From contig OX155961.1 of assembly GCA_944548615.1 (NCBI GenBank), positions 17,649,538 through 17,713,537 of the forward strand: a stretch of 64,000 nucleotides of DNA. The letters run 5' to 3'. The number at the start of each line of letters is the position of its first letter. Position 1 is the stretch's first letter. The position numbers were made by a program, and so were the translations under genes. The notes beneath the pieces are model-generated. The model saw nothing but the letters and a program-made list of their open reading frames with translations, was not told the DNA's origin and searched no databases. This DNA is from Micropterix aruncella (taxonomy: Eukaryota; Arthropoda; Insecta; Lepidoptera; Micropterigidae). Below are positions 1-42,022 of this stretch, one piece after another.

Positions 1-670
1 CACAGGAACACGGGCGGAACTGGGCGGTTTGCGTACCAGGCTGTGTCATCCAATCGCTTGCGCAATCCGGCGAATAACCGGGAGAATCTGGAAACTTACT
101 TCTCCTAAAAAGCGGGGGTAGCTGATGATTTGGCGTCACCTATCCTTAGAAGCGACCCCCCCCCCCCCCCATTCCGAGTGAGTTTGACGGGCAAGGGGCG
201 CTACGGATCCGCGATAAATTCGATCTGAATTACCTCTATCTCAGGTAGAGGCAGCGCAAGCGACTCGAATCTGTGACCAGAATGGAGAATGGAAAAATCC
301 GTCTAAATCTAATATTAAAGGCCCGATGAAGCCCGCTGGGTGGCACTTCCCAGTGCCACCGGACTCTTACTGGCGAAGACTCTTACTGGCGACTCGAACT
401 GGCGATGTGACTGGCGACGCGACTCGACTCGACTCGACTCGATTCGACGCGAATCGACTGGAAGAACCAAATGCTCTAACTGGCGAAGGGTCGGAATCTT
501 ACTGGCGAAGGGAAGGCGAAGGGTAAGGTGTCGGACTCTTACTCTTCTTGTTGGCGTAGTTTGACTGTGGTATGAGTTTGTCCGAAGTCTTTTCGTTGAT
601 CCCACTGGAGATAAGATTTCAACAGTCGTTATAAATCCATGGGGTGGCGGGTTCACCCTTAGCAACTGAT
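1..670 (+). repeat. Dispersed unclassified repeat, copy 1
   Basis: This GC-richer stretch belongs to a family with related copies near 6715-6960, 24100-25010 and 41000-41580. Shared blocks include a stretch near 220 resembling 'ggtccgcgataaattc', the 'gcccgctgggt' block near 335 and a degenerate form of the 'acgggttcgccc' block near 645. No open frame matching a known transposase or reverse transcriptase was seen. It may be the untranslated part of a retroelement. Confidence 0.6.
411..450. repeat. GACTC pentanucleotide microsatellite
   Basis: Short tandem array of a GACTC-type pentamer with one or two variant units, inside the dispersed repeat. It explains the serine/arginine-rich spurious reading frames here. 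Confidence 0.85.
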
Positions 671-1049
671 ACCCCTCAATGTGGGGTATCATTTTATGAA
701 ATGTTATACCTAGAATTGTTAAAATTCGTGTCGTCGACAGAGATGCATTCGTCGCAATATTTCTGCAAGTACAAAGGCGGACTAAAAGAGGTTGACACTC
801 CAGACATATTTTGAATAAAAATCCAAAATGTACGCATTCTTTTGCGCATTTATTAAATAACTTTCGATAACATCGTCATAATTTATATTCTTTGCTTATG
901 CTTTTTCTATCTCGTTAGGCATCGATATCATAGACCGGATCTGGCCCATAGACAACCTTAAATAGTTTTTAATTAGCTTTAACTTCGATAACATGAAGGC
1001 AATTCGGTATATTTCCGCCTCTAGTTTACTGAGCGAGATACTTGGGTAG

Positions 1050-1330
1050 GTGACACATCTGTTTGTTTGTTCGTTTCTACTCTTTATTGTGAAATTTCAA
1101 GATGGGCGGGTTTATTATCATACGACAATCTCTTACAACCAACTCTACTTTGAATTTTTATGTTTGTGCGTGTGTGTAACATGTGTGTCGTGTTATTGCA
1201 TTCGATCGATTGAATTGAAATACAATTTCGTTAATTTTATGCTAACGGAAAATTGTTACCCAGTCGGGAATCGAACCTGGAACCGTACAAAGTAAGATAA
1301 GGCGACGTAGACAATATGCCATCGAGCCGT
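1050..1330 (-). repeat. tRNA-derived SINE, copy 1
   Basis: Closely matches the copy at 7624-7905. Read on the - strand, a tRNA-like head with a B-box-like 'ggttcgattcccg' block starts near 1330, and the element ends near 1050 in a CAAA-type tail (seen on + as 'tgtttgtttgttcgttt'). The A box is less well kept than in the second copy. Confidence 0.75.
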
Positions 1331-2560
1331 GACATGTAGAATGGGCAGGGCCACATCTGCAAAAGGGCCACCGGAATTCAGGACGAAATAGCCGAGATAA
1401 TGACATAAATCATTAGCAAATTGCTATTTTAGACCCCAACATTTCTGAAATCTATGTAATCTTTTATATATCCACCGTGTCATTCATTCTTTGGCAGCGC
1501 AGCCCGTATGAAAGTTCAAGAATATACCGAGGCAAGGGTGTGGCTATGTGGTCAGTGGGGTGCGAGGGAGAAGCCCGCATATGTGCGTGCGGGTCCCGCC
1601 CGAGACCCGTGTAAAAACGGCAATCGCCCGCGCCGAATGTTTATATTGTTTCATGCGCCTGTAATGTGCACTTTTGCCCGTATTGCCTGTTTCTGCCTGT
1701 ACGTGCCCAGTAGAATGAGGTATTTAATGGCTTTCTATGAGGGTGTGGATAACTGCTAAAGCGAAGACTGTATACCATCGTTAACCGGCAATACCAACCT
1801 CATGGAGGACGTATGCTTGGTTACTGTCCGTGTCATTCCGCCAAACAAGGATCGCTTCCGACATCCAGTGGAAGCACGCATGATACACGCTCAAAGCCGC
1901 ACATTGCCTTGCTTACCACACATAGGTTGCCATTGTTCAGTTTTCGTGGGAAAACGATAACAAAAGGAAAATACAAATACGGAGAATCCATTCACTTACC
2001 GGTGACATCACCCTTTCCCCTTCCATTTCTCTCCCCTTTACCCGATAGCCTGTTGATTTTATGTGGGGCGGTCGGCGGGCGTCACCATAGCAACGGCCAC
2101 TCTGTTTACACCCTGCTTGTCCCATGAGGTGACGTAACTAATGACTTCTTATCTCCCTAAATCTAATTGTATGATAGTAGTATGGAAGACTTTGCCACTG
2201 ATGGACTATCGAGTACACTAGATTTATGGGTATTGCCGACATGACCAAGTGCGTAGGTACGTTTTAGCTTGGATAACCCTAGAAGCGAATATTCACAGCC
2301 AATTCACCGGCTCTCTTTATAAAAGCAATTTAATCTAAATTCCACGTCGAAGCGTTCGATATTTAGAGTTTTTTATTTGCCTATTTTTGCTTTTTTTAAT
2401 TTTCAAGGTGAATTTGTGAATTGGCTTTTAAGAGGAAAGCTAAGAGCCACAAAGAGGACCGGTCTTCAACCGACAGCGGTAAATCGATTTCGAAAATTCG
2501 CAATCGCAACTGTTGGACATTTTCTGATACTCGTATGAGTATGAATCTTCTGCTGTGATG
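1331..2560. other. No gene recognised
   Basis: Mixed-composition DNA with short open frames that show no family motif, splice structure or coding bias that I can support. Confidence 0.5.
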
Positions 2561-2565
2561 AGTCC

Positions 2566-2712
2566 TTTTAGCTCAGTTGTATGGTACGCTGCCCCTCTGA
2601 GCCGGGGTGCCTTACCCACATCAAACTCTACATACAAACACGGAAAACTATTTGCAACGTTGTTATGCAGTATTCGGCGGATATTTTTAAATACAATACA
2701 ATACAATCAACT
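2566..2712 (+). repeat. SINE-like sequence with AATAC tail
   Basis: Starts with a tRNA-like A-box region ('tagctcagttgtatgg') and ends in a short AATAC tandem tail near 2690-2706. A tRNA-derived SINE is the simplest reading. A functional tRNA is rejected because no cloverleaf closes. Confidence 0.45.
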
Positions 2713-4995
2713 ACTCCAATAGATAGGCATTCCTACACTTGGTTGCGTCACAAAATTAAATGCTGAAAATTTTATTATTAAAAACATAACTATCATGATA
2801 GTTGGCATGGCTGTAATATTATATTAAATATTACCTACTTACAAATAATCAAGATATACTAATGTCATTTAATAGTAAGCGAGAATAATATATTAAAATA
2901 GAAATGCAGATATGCAAAATAATCAACGTAAAATTATTTTATCGTCAATACAGCAATACGCCTTCGTATTTTTTTGAACATAAATAGATGTATAATAAAT
3001 TAATTGAGAATTAGAATGTCAGCTATCATAATACCGCTATGCTTAAAATTTTACAAATCTTACTAATTATCAACATGGAAAATAAACCCGGAATTTTCAA
3101 ACTCCCTTATACCATAAATTGGGTGTCTTACCAAATTATTTTTAATTATCTTTTTAAATTGGTCCTTTCCAAGGCTTTTCATTTGCTCTGGAATCTTATT
3201 ATATTAGGACAAATTTCGATTAATAAAACTGTATCGCACTTAGCTAAGTCGCTGTTGGTTTATGTGGAGATTCGGTTTATTCCTCGTATCGTGATGATTT
3301 AAATCACTATTCACCGGAACTTCTGCTAGGTGTCTACGAGCGTGTCTTCTGTCTGATAGGTGTCTTTTGCTAGGTGTCTAAATACGATTACATATATTCA
3401 TTTGAAGGATATCTAGCTGATTCCGAGATGATAATTCATTTGTTTTGAAAAACCAGAGTAATATGAAGTTCTAATTAAATATTAATACAAGGATAATGAC
3501 TAAGTATTTGGTTTTCATATACCAATGCAGACAACCTTTAACAAACACTACCTACAAGTAGTGCTGACATTCACTTTCACCATACCCGCCATGCGGTAAC
3601 TATCTTTTAGGCCTAACCCGAAAAATACTGACAGAAGTACACAAAACTACTTATACTCGTACCTTAGCATTCAATTCCACAATCTACTCCCTACCACTAT
3701 TAAAGAGATGGAAGATGTAAAATAAAAAAAATAAAATAAAATGCTTATAGGCCACCCTTTCTGACCGAATTATCTGACGACGGACTGACGAATTGTGATT
3801 TGACTAAACTAACGAATTGACTGACTGACGAATCTTATCTGACCGAATTCGAGGGCTATGACTTTTCAAACAAAGTACACATTTGAACGATAGTTTTGTA
3901 AAATATTCATAGATTCATTGTCTGACTATATTGCTTTCATATTACATAACGCAACAATAATTCTAAATCTAATTCCCCATCTACACCAAATCACTAAACA
4001 TGCAACACAAAAGAGGAGCACAACTACTCACAAGCACTTGCGTCCCAAAACAATGACAAAGTTTGCACAAATACATTTTTCATACATATCACAAATAAAA
4101 AAAAAGCAAATAAACAAAAATTTCCACTACTGTTGGAATTTGGAAGACATGAGATTGAGGTGCTCATCGCCGTTATTCTCCATTAAACGCCTCCTGTAAT
4201 TTAATCTCACAAATAAATCTTCTCTTTTTATTTGTTGCTTCTAGGATTATTATTATCATTTTTTTCTGTATTATTTTTAACTAGCAACCTGACTATTTTA
4301 ATTACTGCTTCTTATTACTGGCTTTTTATATTTTTAATTATTACCTTTATGCTATTTTTGTCTATATACTGATTATCATTGCCATTTTATTTTTTTTGTA
4401 TAATATTATTATTATTGTTGAATAATGTTTTACTGATTATATTTTGATATCTTTATTACTGTTTTTTCAACGTTAATATGAAGTAGTTATTAGATACCAT
4501 TAAAATAACTCTTGAAATCTTAAAAACTACTTATTTATTAAAGTTATTAGATTTATTTTATTTATTTTTCTTTTTCTTTGTTATAATACTTTGATAAGTG
4601 TGCGCACAATACAAAACTTACAAGTAGTTTGTAAGTCGATTCTACCATGGTACAAGATTCGGCCTAGTTAGGCAGACTTTGTAAATTACCATTTTGAACA
4701 TTACTTTCGAAAATAACATTATTCTTATTTTTATACTCAATTGAAAAACATCTACGTATTGATTATATTTTGTTATTATTTTTTCAATTTAAAATATTAT
4801 TTGGTCTTTTTTCTTATCATTTTTGGTATTGATTTTGTAAATTATTTTGACTGTTTATATAACCTGATTCTAATAACTAACGATTATTTTTTTTTATTAA
4901 GTCATGACACCGAACTCATTAGATTTTCTATTTGTGTTTCAAATAGTTAGGATAAACTATTTAGTATCATGCAACGACTTGTAATACCTACATGT
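2713..4995. other. AT-rich DNA without recognised gene
   Basis: Strongly AT-rich sequence with homopolymer and simple AT runs. Open frames are short and low-complexity. Confidence 0.5.
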
Positions 4996-5375
4996 ACTTA
5001 CAGTAGGCTCTATACTAGCTGCGCTCCGCGGTTTCACCCGCGTGTTGATAGAAAATTGTGATAATACTGCTAATAGAAACATATATAATTATACATTATA
5101 TACATGTAACTCCAAAGGTTTTTGCGGCGCACGCCAGAATAGCTCGCAGATGGCAGATTTTTTCCCTACCTTCTTGACACTTATTGTTACATTTTAGATA
5201 TTTCACACTATATCTTTATAAATTATAGCCTATGTGTTATTCTGAAGTGTAAGCTATATTATTGTAAAGTTTCATCAAAATCCATTCAATAGTTTTTGCG
5301 TGAAAGAGTAACAAACATCCATACATTCATTCTTACAAACTTTCGCGTTTATAATAGTAGTAGGATAGGATATAC
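4996..5375 (+). repeat. Dispersed repeat of lepidopteran type
   Basis: Contains 'gcgctccgcggtttcacccg' followed by a 'aaaatccattcaatagtttt' block. This arrangement is familiar from dispersed elements in moth and butterfly genomes (from memory, not searched). It is not coding. Confidence 0.5.
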
Positions 5376-5394
5376 CACATATAGTATATTGTTG

Positions 5395-5720
5395 TAACAC
5401 GTCCAAGAGCGGTAAATTCACCAATTGGATACTTCTTCTTCGTCGATCCCTCATTACTGAGGATCGTGGTCACTAGATAACAGTTGGCCTACGAGGCTCC
5501 TCCACTTCGTCCTGTCTTCTGCAAGGCGGGTCATAGATTGTATAGACCCTTTTCTTACTTCTTTTATGAGGTCGTTCCATTTCCATCTCTGCTTCTTTAT
5601 CCCTCTGCTTCAATTTACGCTAACACCTCATCTTCAGTGCAATGATTTTGGTGCGTATCCCACCCTTCAGGGTCCATGTCTCCGATGCATAGAGAAAGAT
5701 CGAGAAATTGGATACTAATT
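5395..5720 (-). repeat. Probable LINE-derived fragment
   Basis: The stretch 'ttcgtcgatccctcattact' and the following GC-richer text resemble antisense LINE-derived sequence common in Lepidoptera. No intact frame remains. Confidence 0.35.
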
Positions 5721-5865
5721 TAATGTAAATTTGAAATAAAAAATCAAAGTTTTTATGGATATTTGAATGTTTTGACTTTCAATAGGCTTATATATCCTTT
5801 AAAGGAACATGTATATGTTTTTTAGGAATGATTAATAAAGCCACAAACACCTGACAGCCTCAGTA

Positions 5866-5955
5866 TGAGAAAAGTTTTATGATATGAGTATGATATGTTA
5901 CGAGTATGATATGAGTATGATTTGATGTTTTATGATATGAGTATGATATGACTCT
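5866..5955. repeat. Imperfect TATGATATGAG tandem repeat
   Basis: Several imperfect repeats of a 'gatatgagtat' unit in tandem. Non-coding. Confidence 0.7.
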
Positions 5956-6245
5956 TAATATGACTTTCCAGCTGATATGTGGCATTTTTGCCCTGGAGGG
6001 AAGTATAGGGTATTGGAGCTACTCTCGGCCCTAAGGCGTTTGGTTGTTTAATTTTGCTATTTTTCTTATTTTAAAGATTTACCAATTATAATTTAAAATA
6101 TGTATTTAATATCATTTTTGTAAATTCCTAAAATTGAATGAAATCTAAAGAGTGACAAAAGCTTATTAATAATGAAAGTTTCTTACGTGGCCGAGAAGAT
6201 GTTAAAAGAATAATCTAATGATATATGATTTAATATTTCTTGCAG

Positions 6246-35495
<29,250 letters not shown>

Positions 35496-36560
35496 TCCAT
35501 ATTATATCCATAGTATTCTTAAACTTAAGTTTTTAACCATCGACAAAACACGCTAGGCGTAAGCAAAAAGAGATTGGCTCTCTATGTATTGGAAATTTTT
35601 AAAAGTATTATTTTTACTATTCTGTTTTTCTTAAAATAAGATATGTCGATTAATTTGTGACTATGACCTATTTATTTATTAGACACCTACGAAGATTAAA
35701 GTTATGATTATTTAAAAAACGTTTAGTTTTTTTTTTAAATCGTAAATGACGAGTATGTCCGTCCGCTCGCACCCTGATGTTCAGAAACTATACGTTTTGG
35801 GAGAAACATGGTTAGTGTGCGCGGGCACCGTGCTTCATAGTCGCCGCGACAAGTAGGGAGAGCATGCGACTCCCCTAGCCTGTCGTTGCGACGTGGTTGC
35901 GACTTTGCACATCGACGCGTTGATCAAAGTGTGCGGAGCTTTGATCAAAATATATAAAAATTGTCGGCCGTAGCCTGTCGTTGCGTTTGTCGCAGAGCTG
36001 TCGCCGTCGCAAATCGTATAGTCTGCGCTGGCAAAGTGAGCGCTGGACGGCGGCGTCGCGTGGTTGCCGAGTTTAGCCGATTTGAGATATCTACTGCATA
36101 CTCGTCAGTTTGACGAACGTTTAATTTATGCGTAACTTTTATATATGTAATTGTATGGCACCTGCGCTAAAAATCTTAGTAGCTTGATAATTAACGTTAA
36201 TTTGTAGGTTTTGTAATTAAATTATACATTTCATACCAAAGAAAACTAACTTTTCTAAACAATAGTTCCTGATTAAGTCATTGTAAGTATAGGTGCCTTA
36301 TTGATCTCAAGGAACGTGTTGCCAGGTGCAACACAGGGTGCAACACAGGTGCAACACAGGGTTGCCAGGTGGTCCAGATAAAAAAAAACCAAAGGACATT
36401 TTCTATCAAAGGGTCCCTCCTTTGATTATTTGGTAAAATTTGGAAAAACCAAAGGGCACCTTTTGGTTTTTCGAAAAATTTTGATTTGGTCAGATCAAAC
36501 TGGGAAAATTACATGACGGGAATTGCCGAGGGTGAAGACAATGAAACACAGTAAACATTA
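35496..36560. other. Intergenic DNA, partly repeat-like
   Basis: 35755-36060 is GC-rich with duplicated 'agcctgtcgttgcg' units (35878 and 35971). Near 36320-36370 a small tandem of 'gcaacacaggt' units occurs. No gene recognised. Confidence 0.45.
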
Positions 36561-37022
36561 ACACCTATATTTATTATTGATAATTACAGCTTTGAGATGC
36601 AAACTTCAAATTACAACGGATGCATAATTCTGCTTTCACCATATCGATACTCAGTTTGTTTCGAGCGTCAGACCACAGATGATTAATGTGGCTAAAAACT
36701 CTTTCCACGTAGGCATTGCTGTATGGAACCGCCATTATCCTTTTGATATTTTTTTAATATTTGGCGTTTCTTCTCCGTTCAAAAACGTTTTCCACGAAAA
36801 CGAACACGTGGAAGAAGAAGCTTGACCTTGTAGTTGTCGTAGGGTTTTATTTAGTATACGGATCTCTTCGTATAAACTATATTTATCAATGTCTTCTTCA
36901 ATCGCGCCGGCTGGCAATATGTAACATATGTACCTATAGCTCAATCGTGTGATATGAATGGACTTTCGCAAATACCGAACCACCCATACTTCAGTATTTT
37001 CGTCATACCGAACACCGAACAC
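36560..37022 (-). pseudogene. hAT transposase C-terminal fragment
   Basis: The - strand reads MAVPYSNAYVERVFSHINH, then LWSDARNKLS and MVKAELCIRCN, the hAT C-terminal dimerisation region. An upstream 95-residue frame (36735-37022) joins only through a frameshift near 36735. Broken and truncated. Confidence 0.75.
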
Positions 37023-37260
37023 GGGACTGAAATACCGAACAGTTCGGTAAAAAACCGAATACCTCTGAGGCCTGGCTATACACCGTAAGTTTTTTATTGG
37101 TGATTTATTTGTAGTTGGTGAATCAGTACGGAAAAATATACAACTTTTGATTTAAAAAGTAAATAAAAAATAAAATAAAAAAAACGAACAAAATTCGAAA
37201 ATTTCAACAATTTGACTGATCAAAGTTTGACAAGCGTTGATCGGGCTACACCATCTAACG

Positions 37261-37958
37261 CAGTGATGTCAAACATACGACCCGCGGACCGCACCTGCGG
37301 CCCGCGACCAGAATTTGAGCATGATATATTTACGGGTTTAGATTTTGAGAACTGAATTCTTATTCGGTTTTTCCACTTTTTAACAATCCATTCACCTTTG
37401 TATTTGCAGAGGCACCTTTGTATTTGAAGAGGTAATATATAGGAGGTAATAATATATAGGAGGTAATATATAGAAGAGGAATTTTAAAAATAATATTTCA
37501 AGAATTTGGATAACTATCCAAATATAAAAATAACATGCAGCACGAATCCTATGTAGTTCATATTATGCGAGCAGATGTTTTCTATTATGAAAATTAATAA
37601 AAACAAACATCGCTCAAGGCTGAATGATGAACATCTCCAATATATCCTGAAAATAACTACTACGAATACGACGCCCGACCAGATTATGAAACCGATCAAC
37701 CAGATTATGAAGAACAAAAGAAATCAAATCTCTGGATCTTCAAAATTCAGAAATTAAGTATATAGATATCGATATTAGAGATAGTTATCTGGTGTAAGGA
37801 CTAAACATCTATACAACTAAATATATTCAGTAGGTATGCGTATTCAATTTAGTATGCGTATAGTCTAAATCAGTGTGCGTATAGCCATTTTGAGTCTGGC
37901 CCGTTAACACTCCCAAAGTTTTGTAAACGGCCCTTTAAAAAATCCAGTTTAACACCTC
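37261..37958. mobile_element. Non-autonomous hAT element
   Basis: Starts 'cagtgatgtcaaacat' and ends 'agtttaacacctc', with 8-bp flanks atctaacg/atctagcg (7 of 8). The GC-rich 'cccgcggaccgcacctgcgg' follows the left end. No transposase. Confidence 0.65.
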
Positions 37959-38396
37959 ATCTAGCGGTAGGTAAAATACCGCGAATATTGCTTATTTGCA
38001 ACTGGTTGGTGGGCTCTGCCGGCCCACCAGCCAACAGGTTGGTGGGTCGGGAAAGTAAAAAGTCATAAGATCCCACTGCGTGACCTTGTTTCTCAACTTG
38101 CTTTATTTGCAATCGATCCGTCGATTTAATCCAGTCGAACGTAGTAACTCTACACGCACCGAACTCAAAAGTGACCAACATGCATTCGGTCGACTTTGAC
38201 AGTAGTGCTGTGCAATATGAGTACTTAAATCGTCATTACGAAAGTAACAGTTGCGGAAACGATTTTATGCCGTACAAAAAATACGCCAAGACGACATATC
38301 TCTACGAAAGCTTTGGCTGTTTTGAGGTTATAAAAGCGGCGTCCTTGTTTTGTTGTGATAATTCACAATATTTACTGAAATTACAAAGCAAATACG

Positions 38397-38445
38397 ATGT
38401 CGCACGTTCCCGCTCCTACGAATCCATCCAGTTTACTTCCATTGG
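38397..38445 (+). CDS. LSM5: LSM5 exon 1
   Basis: 49 nt, ATG to a Glu codon split after its first base; donor 'gtaagt'. Overlaps in another frame the end of an 88-codon open frame starting at 38180. Confidence 0.92.
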
Positions 38446-41400
38446 GTAAGTTTTTAAGCCTTTAAATGAGAAACAACAACATTTTCGAGCTCGACATTTT
38501 CTTTTCTTTTATTGGATTGCCATTTTTTTCTATAAAAGGTGTATGGACTAGTAGTATCGCTGTACTACATTCAATGCGATGAAGTCGAAATTAAATACAA
38601 GTATTTAATTACTTGGAATTTGCCTGTTGTCTAACCTAAAAAACTTCATATTTTTGGTTTGCCAAATACCAGTTTCATCTCCTTTTAAGGTATTTTTTAG
38701 CCTTTACCTGTTTAAAATCGCCTTTCTAGGGTGAAACAATCATTATTCCTTCTAAGAAAAATAAAACCGGTTGTGTTAATTGTGGATTCCGTACCTTAGA
38801 AAGGGGTTATTGCTGTGAATCCTTCGCACTCTGACTAGAAAGAATCCATTGATGCTTAGTTTTTACCACTCCTTTTTACTTTCCCAGCCCACCAACCAAG
38901 AGAAGGGAGTCTGTGTGTGTGTGTGGACTGGGCCACTATACATTATTTAAGATTTCTTGTACCTACTCTTTCCTAGAACTTCTTGTCGTACAGGTATCTA
39001 AAATATTTTTAATGTAGTTTATCTATATCCATGGATAGCAATTTAGTTACTTTATATGCTAGTTGATTTTAAATGTAGGTCTGTATCACCATCAGCCGGT
39101 AAACGTCCACTGTTAGATATAGAATGCCATGATGAATGGTCTTGATCTACGTACTTCTTGTGACCGTGGCAATGTCATCGGTCGATCTTGTGGGGGGCTG
39201 TCCTACAATGTGTCTGCCAGTTCGTGGTCGCTATTCGAGAACCTTTTGTCCCCAACAGTTGTCAGTTCTGTGAGCTAGTCTTGCACGTTGCCATTTCAAG
39301 TTGCTAATTTTAAAAGCTATGTCTGTGACCTTGGTTCTTCTGCAGATTTCTTTGTTTCGGATCCTGTCCTGCAGTGAAACCCCAAGCATAGCTCTCTCCA
39401 TGGCTAGTTGCGTGACTTGGCCACTTGCCAACTACGTCTCAGTAACGTATGTCATCACTGGCAACACACTCTGATTATAGACTTTTGTCTTGAGGCTCTG
39501 CGGAATTTGTGACGAGAAGACATTGCGTAGTATTCCAAACGCTGCCCATCCGAGTTGAATTCGTTGGCAGACCCAGTGGCGGATTTGCCCTAAGGCCCAG
39601 TAGGCCCGGGCCTAGGGCGGCCAATCTTGGCAAAAAAATCACTCATGACAACAAGAAATAACTAAATTATTTTACAATAAATTTAATTTTATTACTAACT
39701 TGACGAAACTCGCGCGTTAGAAGTCGAAGAAAAAGCCAAGGCATTGCAAATGGTTTATTTTAATGACTTAGAAGACAATTTTTCAGAAGAATGCCTCCAT
39801 TTTCGCGCTCACTGCAGAATAAAAAATGAAGATCTGAACAGTGCTGTCAGTGCTGTCAGTTTGTTGAAATGGTTACGAACTGAAGGTCTTCAAGCCATTT
39901 ACCCAAACGTAGATATTGCTCTACGTATGTATGTGTACTCCCGCCAGTAACTGTTCTGGAGAACGATCGTTTTCTTATTTGAGTTAAAAATTATTTACGC
40001 ACAACAATGACGAAGCAAAGGTTAAACGATCTTGCTTTGCTTAACATAGAAGCTATTTTTTTAAGGAAATTGGATTGCGAAGATTTAATTAATGATTTTG
40101 CTGCGCTTAAGTGCAGACGAGTTTTGTAACACATTGTAAAACACTTATTAAATCTTGTTTGAGAATAACCTTTACTTATTTAAATAAATAAAACAAACAC
40201 AGTTTGAAATGTTTTATTTAAATGTGCAATTATCCCTGAATCCTCGAAAAAATACAAACTGGCAGCTATTATACTTAACTGATGTTGAATCGATTCCGAT
40301 AAAAGTTGGCAAAAAAATATATTCATTATGTAGTCTGTTATATGATGGGTGCTGAGAAAGGGGCGGTTGGTACCTGATACATGGCATGGGGCCTAGGGCG
40401 GCCAAGACTGCAAATCCGCCACTGGGCAGATCTCCTCGTCGAAGTTGAGTCTACTTAGCTTGATCGTCTGACCCAAATAAACATACTTGTCAACAGCTTC
40501 AATAATATGGTTCCCAATTCGTAGTACCAGTATGGGTGCAACACGGGAGGTCTGTTTAAAAAACGAAAATAAAAACTACTTTCTTCTGTTTTCCAATGGC
40601 AGAGCTCGTCGATAAATGCATCGGGTCCCGTATCCACATAATAATGAAGAATGATAAAGAAATGGTGGGCACTCTGCTCGGATTTGACGATTTCGTGAAT
40701 ATGTTGCTTGAAGACGTGACGGAATATGAAACTACACTGCAGGGGAGGAGAATCACAAAACTCGATCAGATTCTGTTGAATGGAAATAATATAACGATGG
40801 TACGTACTTGAATAATTTGTTCGCTTCATACATAGAGATCCAGCAAAATTTGTTTTATTTTTCTGATGGTGCCATGTCTGCTATGGAACATTGGCTATCA
40901 CATTGGCTATTACAACTTTATTGACCACCGCTCCAAAAAAAGATGTGCTAATAGATTTCAGGAACCATGATGTTCATCTTTGTCTTAGACCTCTCCCGAG
41001 AGCCCGGGCAGGACTCTGGCCTTAAGGCTAGTTTCCCCTAGGAGTAAACCTTCTGGCGCTCCTGGACGGTCTGCGCACCGTGCGGCTTAAGCCAATCGAT
41101 TGTGCATTCTGACTAACAGTCGGGGGAGTCTGGAAGCAGTACTGTTTCCTATAGAGCGGGGGTGGTTGCGGACCTTACGGCGAGTGCTCTTGAAACGACC
41201 ATTGGTTACCCGTTCCTGGCTGAAGAACCGGGCAAAGGACGCCGTGGTCCGCGATAGATTCGGTTTTCATTGTTTCACCGCTTCGTAAGGGAGAGGACCG
41301 CGCAAGCGAACTCGAACTCGTAACCAGTCGAGAGACCAGAGTAATCTGGTCGCAATTAGAAGTAAGGGCGTGAGTGTAAGCCCGCTGGGTAACATTCCTG

Positions 41401-41960
41401 GTTATCTCGCGGATAAGGCGTTGGCCTCTTACGGGCATGTGGCGGAGCTTGACGGTGGACTGTTTTGTCCAAGTCTTCTGCGTTCACTTCACGGGAGATG
41501 AACGACCAATCGTTAAAACTTCCTGAGGTGACGGGTTCGCCCGTTGTAGTTGGCAACTCTATTTGTCCTAGACCTCTTTTTTTGGCTATTTTATTGTTAT
41601 TAGTATTATGTATTCTGGACTGGAAGTTTTGCTGATACGTTCAGATCAGATCTTATAAAGCTAGTCATAAACAATATTAACAAGTTTTTAAGTACAAATC
41701 GAGTCCGTTTTTAAATGTATTGATTGGTAGTTTATTTCACATATCCACCACTTTATTTTGCAATACATTCTTAAGAGCATTATATTTTATTTTGCACGGC
41801 TGAGTTTTTGCTGTGACCTCAAAGATTTGTGTTGATGTTGAATTTGTAACTATTCTTTAGCCCAATATTTGTTTGTAGATTTAACCATTAAAATTTATAG
41901 GTCATTTTGATTTTTCTTACTTTTCAGTTGGTGCCGGGAGGAGATATGCCAGACTCATAA
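38397..41960 (+). CDS. LSM5: LSm5, U6 snRNA-associated Sm-like protein
   Basis: Complete gene of three exons (38397-38445, 40603-40799, 41928-41960), 92 residues. LSm5 is a subunit of the cytoplasmic Lsm1-7 ring (mRNA decapping and decay) and the nuclear Lsm2-8 ring (U6 snRNA 3'-end binding). The N-terminus [17 protein letters not shown] is followed by [39 protein letters not shown] (Sm1 motif) and [18 protein letters not shown] (Sm2 motif). Length is usual for the family. The start ATG at 38397 is chosen because it is in frame with the conserved N-terminus; the ATG at 40596 in intron 1 is not used. A likely AATAAA lies at 42023. LSM5 sits between two convergent SLC12 paralogues. Confidence 0.96.
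39071..40545 (-). mobile_element. RTE-like LINE fragment, split by an hAT element
   Basis: The - strand frame 39231-39431 reads [20 protein letters not shown] and [20 protein letters not shown], the end of RTE-type reverse transcriptases common in Lepidoptera. The fragment continues after the hAT insertion (from 40425). Degenerate. Confidence 0.8.
39574..40424 (+). mobile_element. hAT element, internally deleted
   Basis: 851 bp with inverted ends 'cagtggcggatttgc' and 'gcaaatccgccactg', flanked by ggcagacc/ggcagatc (7 of 8). The inside encodes remains of a hAT transposase C-terminus ([32 protein letters not shown]) in several frames. Inserted into the RTE-like LINE within LSM5 intron 1. Confidence 0.88.
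40603..40799 (+). CDS. LSM5: LSM5 exon 2
   Basis: 197 nt; acceptor 'ccaatggcag', donor 'gtacgt'. Encodes most of the Sm fold including both Sm motifs. Confidence 0.95.
41000..41580 (+). repeat. Dispersed unclassified repeat, copy 4
   Basis: Best-preserved copy of the family at 1-670, with 'cgtggtccgcgat', 'aagcccgctgggtaacattc' and 'aaaacttcctgaggtgacgg'. In LSM5 intron 2. Confidence 0.7.
41928..41960 (+). CDS. LSM5: LSM5 exon 3
   Basis: 33 nt, [10 protein letters not shown] and stop; acceptor 'cttttcag'. Confidence 0.94.
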   Translation: MVPGGDMPDS

Positions 41961-42022
41961 CTTAAAAATTCCACTTCCTAAAAATTGCCTCTGCTTATAT
42001 ATTTTTTGTTTTTCTGTTTGTT

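Noticed and set aside
315..692. Arg/Ser-rich 125-codon frame on the - strand
   Set aside because: Composition comes from the GACTC array and a dispersed repeat; no family motif.
2566..2640. Possible tRNA gene
   Set aside because: Only the A-box half resembles a tRNA; the acceptor and anticodon stems do not close, and a tandem AATAC tail follows.
40596..40602. ATG in front of LSM5 exon 2 as an alternative start
   Set aside because: It lies in the intron just before the acceptor AG. The conserved N-terminus [10 protein letters not shown] is supplied by the exon at 38397-38445 in matching phase.
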